Positions 35,432 through 44,348 of a stretch of 64,000 bases of DNA are shown here, piece after piece (within the stretch, counting starts at the first letter, position 1; every line of letters starts with the position of its first letter). The stretch comes from Lentilitoribacter sp. Alg239-R112 (GTDB taxonomy: Bacteria > Pseudomonadota > Alphaproteobacteria > Rhizobiales > Rhizobiaceae). The notes beneath the pieces were generated by a model. It had not been told where the DNA came from. It made no database searches and saw only the letters and a program-made list of their open reading frames with translations. The stretch lies in contig NZ_LS999833.1 in NCBI RefSeq assembly GCF_900537175.1, positions 186,001-250,000 on the forward strand, read 5' to 3'. The position numbers and the translations under genes are program-made.

Positions 35432-36042
35432 TAGTCTTTGGTGCGAATACTCCGACGAGTTGACCGCTTAAAATTCGAGAAGTTGATGCCTTGTTCAAAC
35501 CACTCAAATTAACATGACAGTACCGATTAGTTGCAATATATGCACTCATTTGTTGGATCAATTGATCAACAAAGAAGTAGGTAATTACCACGCCAATCAT
35601 TCTAATCATAAGATTTTCGGTAACAGGAATTCTGGCATTTTTTGATGATTGCCAATTGGCGACCACAGGTAACAGACCGCTACCAATATTTGCGCCAAGT
35701 ACCAAATATATTCCTGCTTCAACATCTAACGATCCAGCTGCAACAATACCAATACAGCTAAAGCCGTTCCCACATCCGCGCCAAGCATGATCAGAAAAGC
35801 GGTTGATGTTGCCATGACATTCTGTGCGGAAAAGGACGCTGCGATCATCGCTGTTGCCGTGCTACTTTGCAACGTGATTGCGACGAACAAACCTGATATA
35901 AAAGATGTAATCCATTTGCCTTCAGCGCGTCTCGCCCATCTTTTAAGCACAAGTCCATATGATCGCATAACACCCGTGCGAACCATACGAAGCCCCATAA
36001 CAGAAGCGCAACAGAACCGAGAATATTGAATAAAGTCACCAA
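35432..36042 (-). pseudogene. Na/Pi cotransporter family gene, broken
   Basis: Three minus-strand pieces in different frames join into one NptA-like protein: MVTLFNILGSVALLLWG (from 36042), then RMVRTGVMRSYGLVLKRW followed by FISGLFVAITLQSSTATAMI and MLGADVGTALAVLVL, then LGANIGSGLLPVVANWQSSK to about 35432. The QSSTAT and GANIGSG words are hallmarks of the Na/Pi-cotransporter repeats. At least two frameshifts (near 35985 and 35740) and a truncated C terminus make it non-functional. It lies next to the ugp phosphate-scavenging genes. Confidence 0.8.
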
Positions 36043-36110
36043 TGAAACATACTTTCACCTGAAATTTCAAAATTGATAAATGGACATCACCCAAGTTCGA
36101 GCAGATGGTT

Positions 36111-37052
36111 TTAAGGCGTTTTCGAGCCTGAAAGGAGTGCTTTCGTTCGCGCGGGGAAATCGGTAATAATGCCATCCACGCCGCAATCGATCATTCTGAA
36201 TATGTCCGCTTCTTCATTGACGGTCCAGACATTTACGATCAATCCAATTTGTTGCGCCATCGCTACGTGTTCTTTTGTGATATCTTGGAAAAATGGCGCC
36301 CATATTTGACCACCAAGGTTCTTGATTATATTCGGCAATGAAGTTTTAGCGCCTGACCAATGCGCCCCTGCCATCCACGGAGAATCTGTATAAATGTTGG
36401 GCTGCATCGGTGGGTTTGGTCGATCAAAATAACTTAAGAATCCTAAGGTAATTTGATCATCTAGACTAAGACATTCCGTCAGCACACGCCAGTCAAATGA
36501 GGATATGATTGCGTGTTCGCTCACGCCAAACTTTTCAAGTGCTGTTATAACCGTTCTTGCCAATCCGGATGGACTATCGCCGAGATCAGAACGGTTTGCA
36601 TATGACTTAATCTCAATATTTGCGACGAAATCTGGTTGCTCGCTCAACCACTCACAAAAGGTTTCCAAAGTAGGAACAGAAACATCGTTCATCACAAGTT
36701 GGTTAGGGAACTTTTTTTGATAATCCGTACCGGGTTTAAGGGCACCCAAATCATAAGACTGCAAGTCAGAATATGTACTCTCGATGATTTTAGGACCTGT
36801 TTGATCGAGCCAATCACCATTTTCATCCTTGGCTAAATTGGTCGATATTTCAGGATCATGATGAAGAATGGGAACAGAGTCAGCTGTGTTTTGCACATCA
36901 ATCTCAACTGCAAAAATTCCATTCTCAACTAGATGCCTGATACCCGGCATAGTATTTTCAGGCAATTCTCCACGCGCACCGCGATGGCCATAAATTAGAG
37001 GCTTAGCGCCTAATCCCTGTAGCTTTTTACGGAGAAATTGGGAGTAGATCAT
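36111..37052 (-). CDS. ugpQ: Glycerophosphodiester phosphodiesterase
   Basis: 313 residues, a TIM-barrel GDPD. The signature is complete: YGHRGARGELPENTMPGIRH (residues about 21-40), VEIDVQNTADSVPILHHDPE with the metal-binding Glu and Asp and the second His, IEIKSY in the middle and VNVWTVNEEADIFRMIDCGV at the end. It hydrolyses glycerophosphodiesters to glycerol-3-phosphate and an alcohol. No signal peptide, so it is cytosolic like UgpQ of E. coli. The ATG overlaps the ugpC stop by four bases. Being last in the ugp operon fits hydrolysis of imported diesters. Confidence 0.9.
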   Translation of the reverse strand: MIYSQFLRKKLQGLGAKPLIYGHRGARGELPENTMPGIRHLVENGIFAVEIDVQNTADSVPILHHDPEISTNLAKDENGDWLDQTGPKIIESTYSDLQSYDLGALKPGTDYQKKFPNQLVMNDVSVPTLETFCEWLSEQPDFVANIEIKSYANRSDLGDSPSGLARTVITALEKFGVSEHAIISSFDWRVLTECLSLDDQITLGFLSYFDRPNPPMQPNIYTDSPWMAGAHWSGAKTSLPNIIKNLGGQIWAPFFQDITKEHVAMAQQIGLIVNVWTVNEEADIFRMIDCGVDGIITDFPARTKALLSGSKTP

Positions 37053-38095
37053 CCAATTCTCTTTCCGCTATCGACATTAAATAGGTGCACATTTTCCGGA
37101 GCTATCGACAGACGGATTTCTTCACCCGCCTTGGATATTCTGTGCACACCTTGAGCACTTACAGTAAATGGCTCATTACCTAACTTACCATGCAATAATG
37201 TGTTGGCACCTAAAGGTTCTGACTGAAATACGTTAACCGTTAGCGGACCTTCAGGATCAATTACAACATGCTCCGGACGCATACCAACAGATACTGAATC
37301 ATCAGGCGCATCACTGTCACAAACATAAGAGTTTCCCACACTTACTTTGCCAGTTTTCACATTGCCAGCGACAATGTTCATTGCCGGACTTCCGATAAAC
37401 TGAGCGGTGAACAATGTTTGAGGTTTTTCATATACATCAAGTGGCGATCCCACTTGTTCGGCAATGCCGCCATTCATAACAATCATACGATCAGCCATTG
37501 TCATGGCTTCGACCTGATCGTGCGTTACATATAAGGATGTGATCCCTAAATTAGCCTGAAGCTGTTTAATCTCAAGGCGCATTTGTACGCGTAATTTAGC
37601 ATCAAGATTAGAAAGTGGTTCATCAAATAAAAACACCGCAGGTTCACGTACGATCGCACGTCCCATTGCAACGCGCTGACGTTGTCCACCTGATAGTTCT
37701 TTAGGTTTACGATCCAAATATGGCTCAAGTTGCAAAAGTTTTGCGGCTTCCTGCACCTTATGCTCAATCTCGCTTGCCGGAACCTTTGCGATTTTCAAAC
37801 TATACGCCATGTTCTGGCGCACAGACATATGCGGATAAAGCGCATAGTTTTGAAATACCATAGCGATATCGCGATCCATGGGCTCTTTTTCATTCACCCT
37901 ACCGCCATCGATTTGGATCTCTCCTTCACTAATGGTTTCAAGACCCGCTACCATGCGCAAAAGCGTTGATTTACCGCAGCCAGAAGGTCCAACGATTACG
38001 ATAAATTCACCATCTTCAATATCGACGCTGACACCGTGAATAACTTCGGTTCTGCCATAGCGTTTTTTAATGTCTTTTAGACTTATCGTTGCCAT
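37049..38095 (-). CDS. ugpC: UgpC, ABC transporter ATPase for glycerol-3-phosphate uptake
   Basis: 348 residues. Walker A GPSGCGKSTLLRMVAG, Q-loop MVFQNYALYPHMSV, ABC signature KELSGGQRQRVAMGRAIVRE, Walker B FLFDEPLSNLD and the switch His in YVTHDQ are all present, followed by the MalK/UgpC-type C-terminal TOBE domain (SVGMRPEHVVI). It energises the UgpAE channel. It starts directly after ugpE and overlaps ugpQ. Family membership is certain; the Ugp identity comes from the operon as a whole. Confidence 0.92.
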   Translation of the reverse strand: MATISLKDIKKRYGRTEVIHGVSVDIEDGEFIVIVGPSGCGKSTLLRMVAGLETISEGEIQIDGGRVNEKEPMDRDIAMVFQNYALYPHMSVRQNMAYSLKIAKVPASEIEHKVQEAAKLLQLEPYLDRKPKELSGGQRQRVAMGRAIVREPAVFLFDEPLSNLDAKLRVQMRLEIKQLQANLGITSLYVTHDQVEAMTMADRMIVMNGGIAEQVGSPLDVYEKPQTLFTAQFIGSPAMNIVAGNVKTGKVSVGNSYVCDSDAPDDSVSVGMRPEHVVIDPEGPLTVNVFQSEPLGANTLLHGKLGNEPFTVSAQGVHRISKAGEEIRLSIAPENVHLFNVDSGKRIG

Positions 38096-38965
38096 TTATT
38101 TCTCACTATCTACTAGTCCGCTGATGAACAATTTCTGCATAGAAATCACCACAACAACTGGAGGGATCATTGCCAGAATGGACGTGGCCATAATGACCGG
38201 CCAATCAGCAGTGTCATCACCTGATGGGAACATTTGTTTGATGCCCATCACAATCGTGTTCATGTCTGGCTCAGTTGTGATCAACAAAGGCCACAAATAC
38301 TGGTTCCAACCATAGATGAACAAAACCACAAAGAGTGCAGCAATATTTGTGCGGCTCATCGGGATGATGATATCAATGAAAAAGCGCATTGGTCGCGCGC
38401 CATCAACACGCGCAGCCTCTGCCAATTCATCAGGAATTGTCATAAAAAATTGCCGAAACAAAAATGTCGCTGTTGCCGATGCGATTAATGGAAAGATCAA
38501 ACCAGAGTAACTGTTTAACATGCCAAAGCCAGCAACCACTTCGTACGTTGGCACAATGCGAACTTCTACTGGCAGCATCAACGTGATGAATATCATCCAG
38601 AAAAACGTCGAACGACCCGGGAATTTAAAATACACAATGGCAAAAGCTGATAGGAGAGAGATAATGATTTTACCAACTGCAATGCCAATCGCCATAATAA
38701 GCGAGTTGAACAGCATAGTTGCCACAGGCACGTTCACTCCTGCAAATAATGCGCGAGTATAATTTTCAATAAAATGGCCACCGGGCAATAGCGGCATTGG
38801 AGGCTTTACAATCTCAGGCTGGGTTACGGTAGATGCCACAAACGCAAGCCAGATTGGGAAGAAGACAATCAGGATACCAAAGATCATCAACGCATGAGTA
38901 AGCCACAATGAGCCGCCTCTTTTTTCGACCATTCCAGGTGCGGGATCTTTTACAATCTTACTCAT
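38096..38965 (-). CDS. ugpE: UgpE, ABC transporter permease
   Basis: 289 residues with six spans. The cytoplasmic EAA loop that contacts the ATPase is visible as ELAEAARVDGARPMRFFIDI followed by IPMSRTNIAALFV. The length is close to UgpE of E. coli. It overlaps ugpA by one base and abuts ugpC. Confidence 0.92.
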   Translation of the reverse strand: MSKIVKDPAPGMVEKRGGSLWLTHALMIFGILIVFFPIWLAFVASTVTQPEIVKPPMPLLPGGHFIENYTRALFAGVNVPVATMLFNSLIMAIGIAVGKIIISLLSAFAIVYFKFPGRSTFFWMIFITLMLPVEVRIVPTYEVVAGFGMLNSYSGLIFPLIASATATFLFRQFFMTIPDELAEAARVDGARPMRFFIDIIIPMSRTNIAALFVVLFIYGWNQYLWPLLITTEPDMNTIVMGIKQMFPSGDDTADWPVIMATSILAMIPPVVVVISMQKLFISGLVDSEK

Positions 38966-39846
38966 CAGTAATGCACCTTCTTTTCTACGAATTTAAATTG
39001 CAGAACCGTCAATGCTCCAACGACAATGAGTAGGATCACCGATTGTGCGGCTGAGGACCCAAGATCCTGCCCAACAAAGCCATCGGAAAACACTTTGTAA
39101 ACCAAAATTGTTGTCGATTGCTGCGGACCACCAGAGGTAATTGTGTGGATGACGCCGAAGGTTTCAAAGAATGCATAAACGATATTTACGACCAGTAAGA
39201 AGAATGTTGTTGGCGATAGAAGTGGCAGTACTATTGTGTAAAAACGGCGCCAGAATCTTGCCCCATCAATTGCCGCAGCTTCGATCACCGACCGTGGTAC
39301 AGCTTGTAGTGCAGCAAAGAAAAATAGGAAATTGTAGCTTATTCTTCCCCAAGCCGAGGCAACAACAACCAGCCCCATGGCCTCCTCGCCATTTAAAACA
39401 TGGTTCCAGTCATAGCCTAATTGACCTAAATACCAGGACACAATCCCCACACGTGTATTAAACATGAATAGCCAAAGAACACCTGCAATGGCTGGGGCCA
39501 CCGCATAGGGCCAAATAAGCAATGTTCGATAGGTGGATGCGCCTTTGATTAATCGATCAGCCAATACAGCAAGAAACAGTGCCGGCACCATCGACACGAT
39601 TGTGACAAGTGTAGAGAAAAGCGCGGTCGTTCCAAACGCTGACAAATAGTATTTATCGGTAAGTAGAAATTCGAAATTTCCAAACCCAACAAACTGGGAC
39701 GACAACCCAAACGGGTCGGGTATAAACATCGACTGCCATATAGCTTGTCCTGCGGGATAGAAAAAAAATACCCCAGATATTAAAATCTGCGGAAACACCA
39801 GACATAGCGGCAAAAGCCAGCCGTTAAAGCGAACGCGTTTTTCCAT
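38965..39846 (-). CDS. ugpA: UgpA, ABC transporter permease
   Basis: 293 residues with six spans. The EAA loop reads VPRSVIEAAAIDGARFWRRF followed by LPLLSPTTFFLLV. The N-terminal FNGWLLPLCLVFPQILISGV and FFYPAGQAIWQSMF match UgpA-type permeases. It forms the channel with UgpE. It lies 70 bases after ugpB. Confidence 0.92.
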   Translation of the reverse strand: MEKRVRFNGWLLPLCLVFPQILISGVFFFYPAGQAIWQSMFIPDPFGLSSQFVGFGNFEFLLTDKYYLSAFGTTALFSTLVTIVSMVPALFLAVLADRLIKGASTYRTLLIWPYAVAPAIAGVLWLFMFNTRVGIVSWYLGQLGYDWNHVLNGEEAMGLVVVASAWGRISYNFLFFFAALQAVPRSVIEAAAIDGARFWRRFYTIVLPLLSPTTFFLLVVNIVYAFFETFGVIHTITSGGPQQSTTILVYKVFSDGFVGQDLGSSAAQSVILLIVVGALTVLQFKFVEKKVHY

Positions 39847-39916
39847 AAACTTGATCCAATTTTAAGAGGCTGCCGGAAGAGTTACTTCTTCCGACAACCA
39901 CATGCTTGGGAGAGTT

Positions 39917-41230
39917 CTAGCGGTTTGCTTGCTCAAAGCGACGGAGCAACGGATTCCCGCGCTCAACTGCACTATCAAGTGCTTCTTGAGCTGTTTTATC
40001 GCCTGACCAAACAGCTTCTAACTCTTCATCGATAATGCCACGGATCTGATCAAATGAACCGAGACGTAAGCCTTTTGAATTGGCTGTTGGCTCTTTTGCG
40101 GTCATTTGAATAACGGCAATATCTGTACCTGGGTTTTCATTATAAAACCCGTCAGCTTTAGTTTTGTCACCAGCCGCTGATGTGATCGGCAGATAACCTG
40201 TATCCTGGTGCCACTTGGCTTGGATATCAGTTGAAGACAGGAAGTTTAAGAATGCAGCTGTTGCTTTGTATTCATCAGCATCATGGCCTTCCATCACCCA
40301 TAAAGATGCACCGCCGATAATTGTGTTTTGCGGAGCGCCTGATGCTTCTGACCAATATGGCAATGGACGAACTTCAAATTCAAACTTGGCTTCACTTTTG
40401 ATCCCAGCGTAACCAGCAGAGCTTTCTGTGAACAGCGCACATTCGCCAGCACGGAAGTTTGCACCACCTTCATTGCGGCGACCAGCATAGAAGAACTTAC
40501 CTTCTTTGGCCCAGTCACCCATTGTTTGGATGTGCTTAACTTGTAGCGGGCTGTTAAATGAAAGCTCCGTATCTAGCGCTGCAAAACCATTGTCTTTCGT
40601 TGCAAATGGAGTGTTGTGATAAGCAGAGAAATTTTCCAAATGGATCCAGCTCTGCCAAGCAGTTGTTAGCGGACATTCGCTACCTGCAGCTTTTAGAGTA
40701 TCTAGCACTTCGCCAACTTTATCCCATGTGGACAAATCAACATCGCCAGCAATACCCGCTTCTTTTAACGCATCTTTGTTAACCCAAAGCACTGGTGTTG
40801 ATGAGTTAAACGGCAATGACAACATTTGACCATCAGTTGATGTGTAATAACCTTTAACTGATCCGATGAAAGCATCCTGATCGAATGTAGCGCCTGCTTC
40901 ACTCATCACTTCAAATACAGGTTTAATCGCACCTTTAGCGCTCATCATTGTTGCGGTACCAACTTCAAAAACCATCAAGATGTTTGGTTGTTCGCCAGCA
41001 CGGAAAGCAGCAATACCAGCATTGAGCGTTTCTGAATAATTACCTTTGTGAGAAGCCGTAACTTTATAGTCGCTCTGGCTACTATTAAATGTTTCTACCT
41101 GTTCAGCAACCAGATCGCCAAGGCGACCGGTGAATGCATGCCAGAATTGAATTTCGGTCTGCGCAGCCGCCAAAGTAGGCGTAAGCGCTGTTGAACAAAG
41201 AGCAACTGCTCCAAGAACTAAATTCTTCAT
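39917..41230 (-). CDS. ugpB: UgpB, periplasmic glycerol-3-phosphate binding protein
   Basis: 437 residues, the same length class as E. coli UgpB. The ATG at 41230 has GGGAGGA eight bases upstream; the open frame reaches 41281. Signal peptide MKNLVLGAVALCSTALTPTL ending AAAQTE. The mature start TEIQFWHAFTGRLGDLVAEQ and later words ILMVFEVGTATMMSAKGAIK, WQSWIHLENFSAYHN and IGGASLWVMEGHDADEYKA are those of UgpB. It binds sn-glycerol-3-phosphate and often glycerophosphocholine. First gene of ugpBAECQ. Confidence 0.92.
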   Translation of the reverse strand: MKNLVLGAVALCSTALTPTLAAAQTEIQFWHAFTGRLGDLVAEQVETFNSSQSDYKVTASHKGNYSETLNAGIAAFRAGEQPNILMVFEVGTATMMSAKGAIKPVFEVMSEAGATFDQDAFIGSVKGYYTSTDGQMLSLPFNSSTPVLWVNKDALKEAGIAGDVDLSTWDKVGEVLDTLKAAGSECPLTTAWQSWIHLENFSAYHNTPFATKDNGFAALDTELSFNSPLQVKHIQTMGDWAKEGKFFYAGRRNEGGANFRAGECALFTESSAGYAGIKSEAKFEFEVRPLPYWSEASGAPQNTIIGGASLWVMEGHDADEYKATAAFLNFLSSTDIQAKWHQDTGYLPITSAAGDKTKADGFYNENPGTDIAVIQMTAKEPTANSKGLRLGSFDQIRGIIDEELEAVWSGDKTAQEALDSAVERGNPLLRRFEQANR

Positions 41231-41388
41231 AATTATCCTCCCAGATAGTTTTGTCTCGAAATAAACGCCATATCGCGGCATCGATAAATGAGCATAAGTC
41301 AGAAAAATTTATAATTCAAGTGCGTTTTTATTGCGTTTTATATAACATAATATTATAAATATGTACAATTTGGCTTTGGGAGGCAACA

Positions 41389-42294
41389 TTGGAAGGACCG
41401 GTCAGGATACGTCAGCTAGAGGCTTTAAACGCGCTTGCAGATCATGGAAGCATGACAAAAGCAGCTGAATCTTTGAAGATCTCTCAACCAGCCGTCAGTC
41501 GATTATTGGCCGACCTTACAAAAGATCTCGGCTTTAAATTATTTCATCGAAAAGACGGTCGAATAAACCTGACCCAGGAAGCCCGGTTCTTATTGCCAGA
41601 CATAAGGCGTGTCCTTGAATCCATGTCTTTCATCACCGAAGCTGGTCGAAACTTGTCCAACCAAAAAGCTGGTCACATACGTGTTGCATGCCTTCCAGGT
41701 TTTGCAACAAGTCACTTGCCTGCCATCATAGCCAGTTTCATGGCGGACCGACCTGGGGTAACCATAACAGTTGAACCTGATCGACCAGAACGTATCCTAG
41801 AGTGGATAGTGGGGGAGCAATTTGATTGCGGTATCACCGATGGTTTTGATGGCCACCCTGCCATTGAACACGAGACCGTGCCGATTCGCTCTGTCTGTAT
41901 ATTTAAAGAAGGTCATCCACTTTGTGAACTTGATGTTATCACGCCCGCTGATCTGAAAGATCAACCGATCATTCACACGCGGCGAGACAGTGCATTTTTT
42001 GGCTCCATAGACTCGGCGTTTAAGGTTGCAGGTGTGCCACTTAAACCGCATATTGAAATTCGACAATTCACAGCTGCATGTGAATTGGTACGAAATGGCG
42101 CGGGGTTATCGATCGTTAGTGAGCTTGATGCGAGAAGTTATGCTGATCGGGGTGTAGATTTTCGTCCCTTTGAACCCAGTATCTCGCATAACTTATCGTT
42201 AGTTCGTCCAATTCATCGGCACCCATCAAAATTAACGCTTGAGTTCATGACTATGTTTGAGGAAAGTTTGCAAAATCTGCGTGTTCGCGAGTGA
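41389..42294 (+). CDS. LysR family regulator divergent from the ugp operon
   Basis: 301 residues beginning at a TTG with GGGAGG six bases upstream (EGPVRIRQLEALNALADHGS). The helix-turn-helix MTKAAESLKISQPAVSRLLA is followed by a LysR substrate-binding domain (GHIRVACLPGFATSHLPAII). It reads away from ugpB with 158 AT-rich bases between. A LysR protein at ugp is not the PhoB control of enteric bacteria, so uptake may respond to a carbon or amine signal rather than to phosphate alone. Control is inferred from position. Confidence 0.88.
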   Translation: MEGPVRIRQLEALNALADHGSMTKAAESLKISQPAVSRLLADLTKDLGFKLFHRKDGRINLTQEARFLLPDIRRVLESMSFITEAGRNLSNQKAGHIRVACLPGFATSHLPAIIASFMADRPGVTITVEPDRPERILEWIVGEQFDCGITDGFDGHPAIEHETVPIRSVCIFKEGHPLCELDVITPADLKDQPIIHTRRDSAFFGSIDSAFKVAGVPLKPHIEIRQFTAACELVRNGAGLSIVSELDARSYADRGVDFRPFEPSISHNLSLVRPIHRHPSKLTLEFMTMFEESLQNLRVRE

Positions 42295-42614
42295 GTTTAC
42301 CGATCAAACTTTGAGGGCATGCGAAAAATATTAGGCGAAGCGATGAGCAAGATTTTGTCTCCTTAGGCACATTTTTAACATCCCAATTTGCAGTTCAAGT
42401 ATCCGTTCTTAACCTAAGAGCGGAACTAGTGGTTTGCATGCTACCGCAACTATCCAACTGCCATCGGCATCACTAAACCCGTGCAGAATTGCCACACGTC
42501 TCAACACCACCCCACCATCATCCGCACTGCCAAACACAAAACACATTTCAAGCATTTTATTGACGCAATTTGGCGCGATGTTTTGGGTGTTGGATAGGTA
42601 TGCGGGAGTTTTTT
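42295..42614. other. Intergenic; one weak small frame
   Basis: No convincing gene. A minus-strand frame 42546-42409 could code for 45 residues (MCFVFGSADDGGVVLRRVAI and on) and has a protein-like composition, but I see no clear ribosome binding site. The rest is promoter space for the following gene. Confidence 0.25.
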
Positions 42615-43283
42615 ATGGTTATTGTCCGAAATATTATCAAGGGTATCTTTCTTTTAGCTATAGCGGTGGTGGTTTATGGTGTTTATTGCTATGCTGACGC
42701 CACCAAAGATGCTGCCCAATTGAAGGTTCGGGCGGACCAACTTATCGCCGATGGCAAAGGGCCTGATGATTTGGGGCCTGATGATTTGGGACAAAACAAG
42801 GCCGCGCAACTGCTTCTGGTTCAGGATCCGGGCTATTATGACCATTCTGGCATTGACCTGACATCCAAAGGTGCGGGCATTACCACCCTCACCCAATCTC
42901 TGGCCAAGCGCGTTGGCTTTTCAGAGTTCAAGCCAGGCATCGCAAAGTTTCGGCAGACGGCCTATGCGATGGGTTTGGAAGCTGAACTTAGCAAAGAACA
43001 AATTTTTGCGCTGTTTCTCGATAGTGTTGAGATGGGCAAAGGCCCGGATGGCTGGATGACAGGTTTTTTCAATGCCAGCCGTAAAATCTATGGCAAGGAG
43101 GTCAACGAACTTTCAGATCGAGAATTTTTATCGCTGGTCGCGGTGATGATTGCACCTGCGAAATACAACCTGCGCAAACCAGGTGCTGCGCTGACCGAGC
43201 GTGTGACCCGAATTGAAAAGCTCATTGCCAAAGCATGTGAGCCACTTGATCTGAAAGATGTATGGCTAGAAGGATGTAAATAG
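42615..43283 (+). CDS. GT51 transglycosylase-like membrane protein with altered catalytic residues
   Basis: About 222 residues from the ATG at 42615, six bases after GGGAG; in-frame starts exist at 42600 and 42570. One N-terminal membrane span (residues 5-24), then a GT51-like domain: QDPGYYDHSGIDLTSKGAGI, TTLTQSLAKRVGFSEF, LEAELSKEQIFALFLDSVEM. No transpeptidase domain follows. The usual glutamate of the ED-x-x-F motif is Gln here (VQDPGYYDH), and the second glutamate position near KFRQTAYAMGLE also reads Gln. Lipid II polymerisation is therefore doubtful. A 15-base tandem duplication gives GPDDLGPDDLG near residue 50. Confidence 0.7.
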   Translation: MVIVRNIIKGIFLLAIAVVVYGVYCYADATKDAAQLKVRADQLIADGKGPDDLGPDDLGQNKAAQLLLVQDPGYYDHSGIDLTSKGAGITTLTQSLAKRVGFSEFKPGIAKFRQTAYAMGLEAELSKEQIFALFLDSVEMGKGPDGWMTGFFNASRKIYGKEVNELSDREFLSLVAVMIAPAKYNLRKPGAALTERVTRIEKLIAKACEPLDLKDVWLEGCK

Positions 43284-43302
43284 GCGCTCTAGCGCCTATT
43301 TA
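43277..43302. terminator. Bidirectional terminator shared by convergent genes
   Basis: TAAATAGGCGCT and AGCGCCTATTTA pair perfectly over 12 bases with a two-base loop. The palindrome includes the stop codons of both the GT51-like gene and the DUF805 gene, and pyrimidine-rich sequence follows on the plus strand. It fits a bidirectional terminator. Confidence 0.75.
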
Positions 43303-43937
43303 TCTTTCTTGTCTTTCTTGGCAGCATCTCGGCCAAATTTTGGCGGTTCAATGCGGCGTTTCTTTTCTTCGGTAATTTTCTTCTGCGCTGCTTTTTCCTG
43401 TTTTTTGGCGGCAGCTTCTTCTTTTGCTGCTTCGGCTTTTTCACGACGGGCTTTTACCCACGGATTGTCTTCATTTGATGTTTCATCGTCGTCGTTATCA
43501 TCATCGCCATCATTGCCATTGTCATCATCGTAGCGGCTGCGCGGCGCAGGCTCTGCGTCCACATCATGCTGTGCAGGCTCGTGCGGGTCCACGGTGCGGT
43601 CCAGCGGATCGTAACCAAAGTCATTATCACCCTTGTCCCCTTCTTTAACCAAGAATACGAGTAGGACAATCCAACCAAGAACCGGGATTAAGCCAAGCAA
43701 TAACCACCAGCCAGACCGGTTTGTATCATGCAAACGTCTTGCCCCCACTGCCAGGCTGGGCAAAAGCAGACCTAACGAGACAATACCGGATGCGAATTCT
43801 GACCCGGTGACAATATCTACCAATAATTGAAGTAAGAATGAGAATAAGAAAAAATACCAATATTCGGACCGCTGCGCGCGGCCTGTGAAATCTGTATATT
43901 TTTTAGAACAAACCTGAACTGCAGTCGCAAAATCCAT
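43296..43937 (-). CDS. DUF805 membrane protein with charged C-terminal tail
   Basis: 213 residues from the ATG at 43937, with GAGGG upstream. Residues 1-110 are a DUF805 domain: CSKKYTDFTGRAQRSEYWYF (the F-x-GRA-x-R-x-EYW hallmark) and ARRLHDTNRSGWWLLLGLIP. Three or four spans. The rest is a soluble tail rich in Asp, Asn and Glu, then a Lys/Ala/Glu helix (REKAEAAKEEAAAKKQEKAA), probably coiled coil, ending KKDKKDK. Function of DUF805 is not known. Confidence 0.82.
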   Translation of the reverse strand: MDFATAVQVCSKKYTDFTGRAQRSEYWYFFLFSFLLQLLVDIVTGSEFASGIVSLGLLLPSLAVGARRLHDTNRSGWWLLLGLIPVLGWIVLLVFLVKEGDKGDNDFGYDPLDRTVDPHEPAQHDVDAEPAPRSRYDDDNGNDGDDDNDDDETSNEDNPWVKARREKAEAAKEEAAAKKQEKAAQKKITEEKKRRIEPPKFGRDAAKKDKKDK

Positions 43938-44114
43938 CTTATCGCCCTCATGATGGTTAAATATCAATCTCTTATAGCGATATCGTGAGAAGTTGATTCA
44001 ATCCCGCGAACGCCAACCTGCAATAGATTTAGGTATTGGCACATGGATTGACAAGGTGGAGCTTTCACCGCATTAGGTTTTGGCAGACATGCAAGATGAT
44101 GAACCGAACGACAG

Positions 44115-44288
44115 ATGATGAAACCGAAACCAAAACAAAAATTCATCCGCAAGGAATGGGCACGCTTTCGCGCCATGCTCGACCGGATGCCGCAAAGGTG
44201 GTTTTTATATGCGGGCTACGCCCTGTTTGCCATTGCCTTTGGCGCAACTATTTATGAGTTCGTCTGGCTGGGTATGCTGGGCGGATAG
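44115..44288 (+). CDS. Small single-span membrane protein, 57 aa
   Basis: The frame starts at ATGATG (44115) and codes for 57 residues: a basic N terminus (KPKPKQKFIRKEWARFRAML), then DRMPQRWFLYAGYALFAIAF and a hydrophobic C-terminal segment ending WLGMLGG. Positive-inside charge and one or one and a half spans make it look real. No family recognised. No strong ribosome binding site is visible. Short frames like this are usually missed. Confidence 0.5.
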   Translation: MMKPKPKQKFIRKEWARFRAMLDRMPQRWFLYAGYALFAIAFGATIYEFVWLGMLGG

Positions 44289-44348
44289 CGCATACCTATA
44301 ACGGCATCGCTATCAGGCCCAACGATGCACCCCTTCACCAGGCAGATA

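Noticed and set aside
36111..41230. A maltose or generic sugar ABC operon
   Set aside because: The binding protein motifs and the linked glycerophosphodiesterase fit the Ugp group better than CUT1 sugar systems.
43424..43678. Histidine- and methionine-rich frames inside the DUF805 tail
   Set aside because: They are alternative readings of GAT/CAT-rich codons for the acidic tail, not genes.
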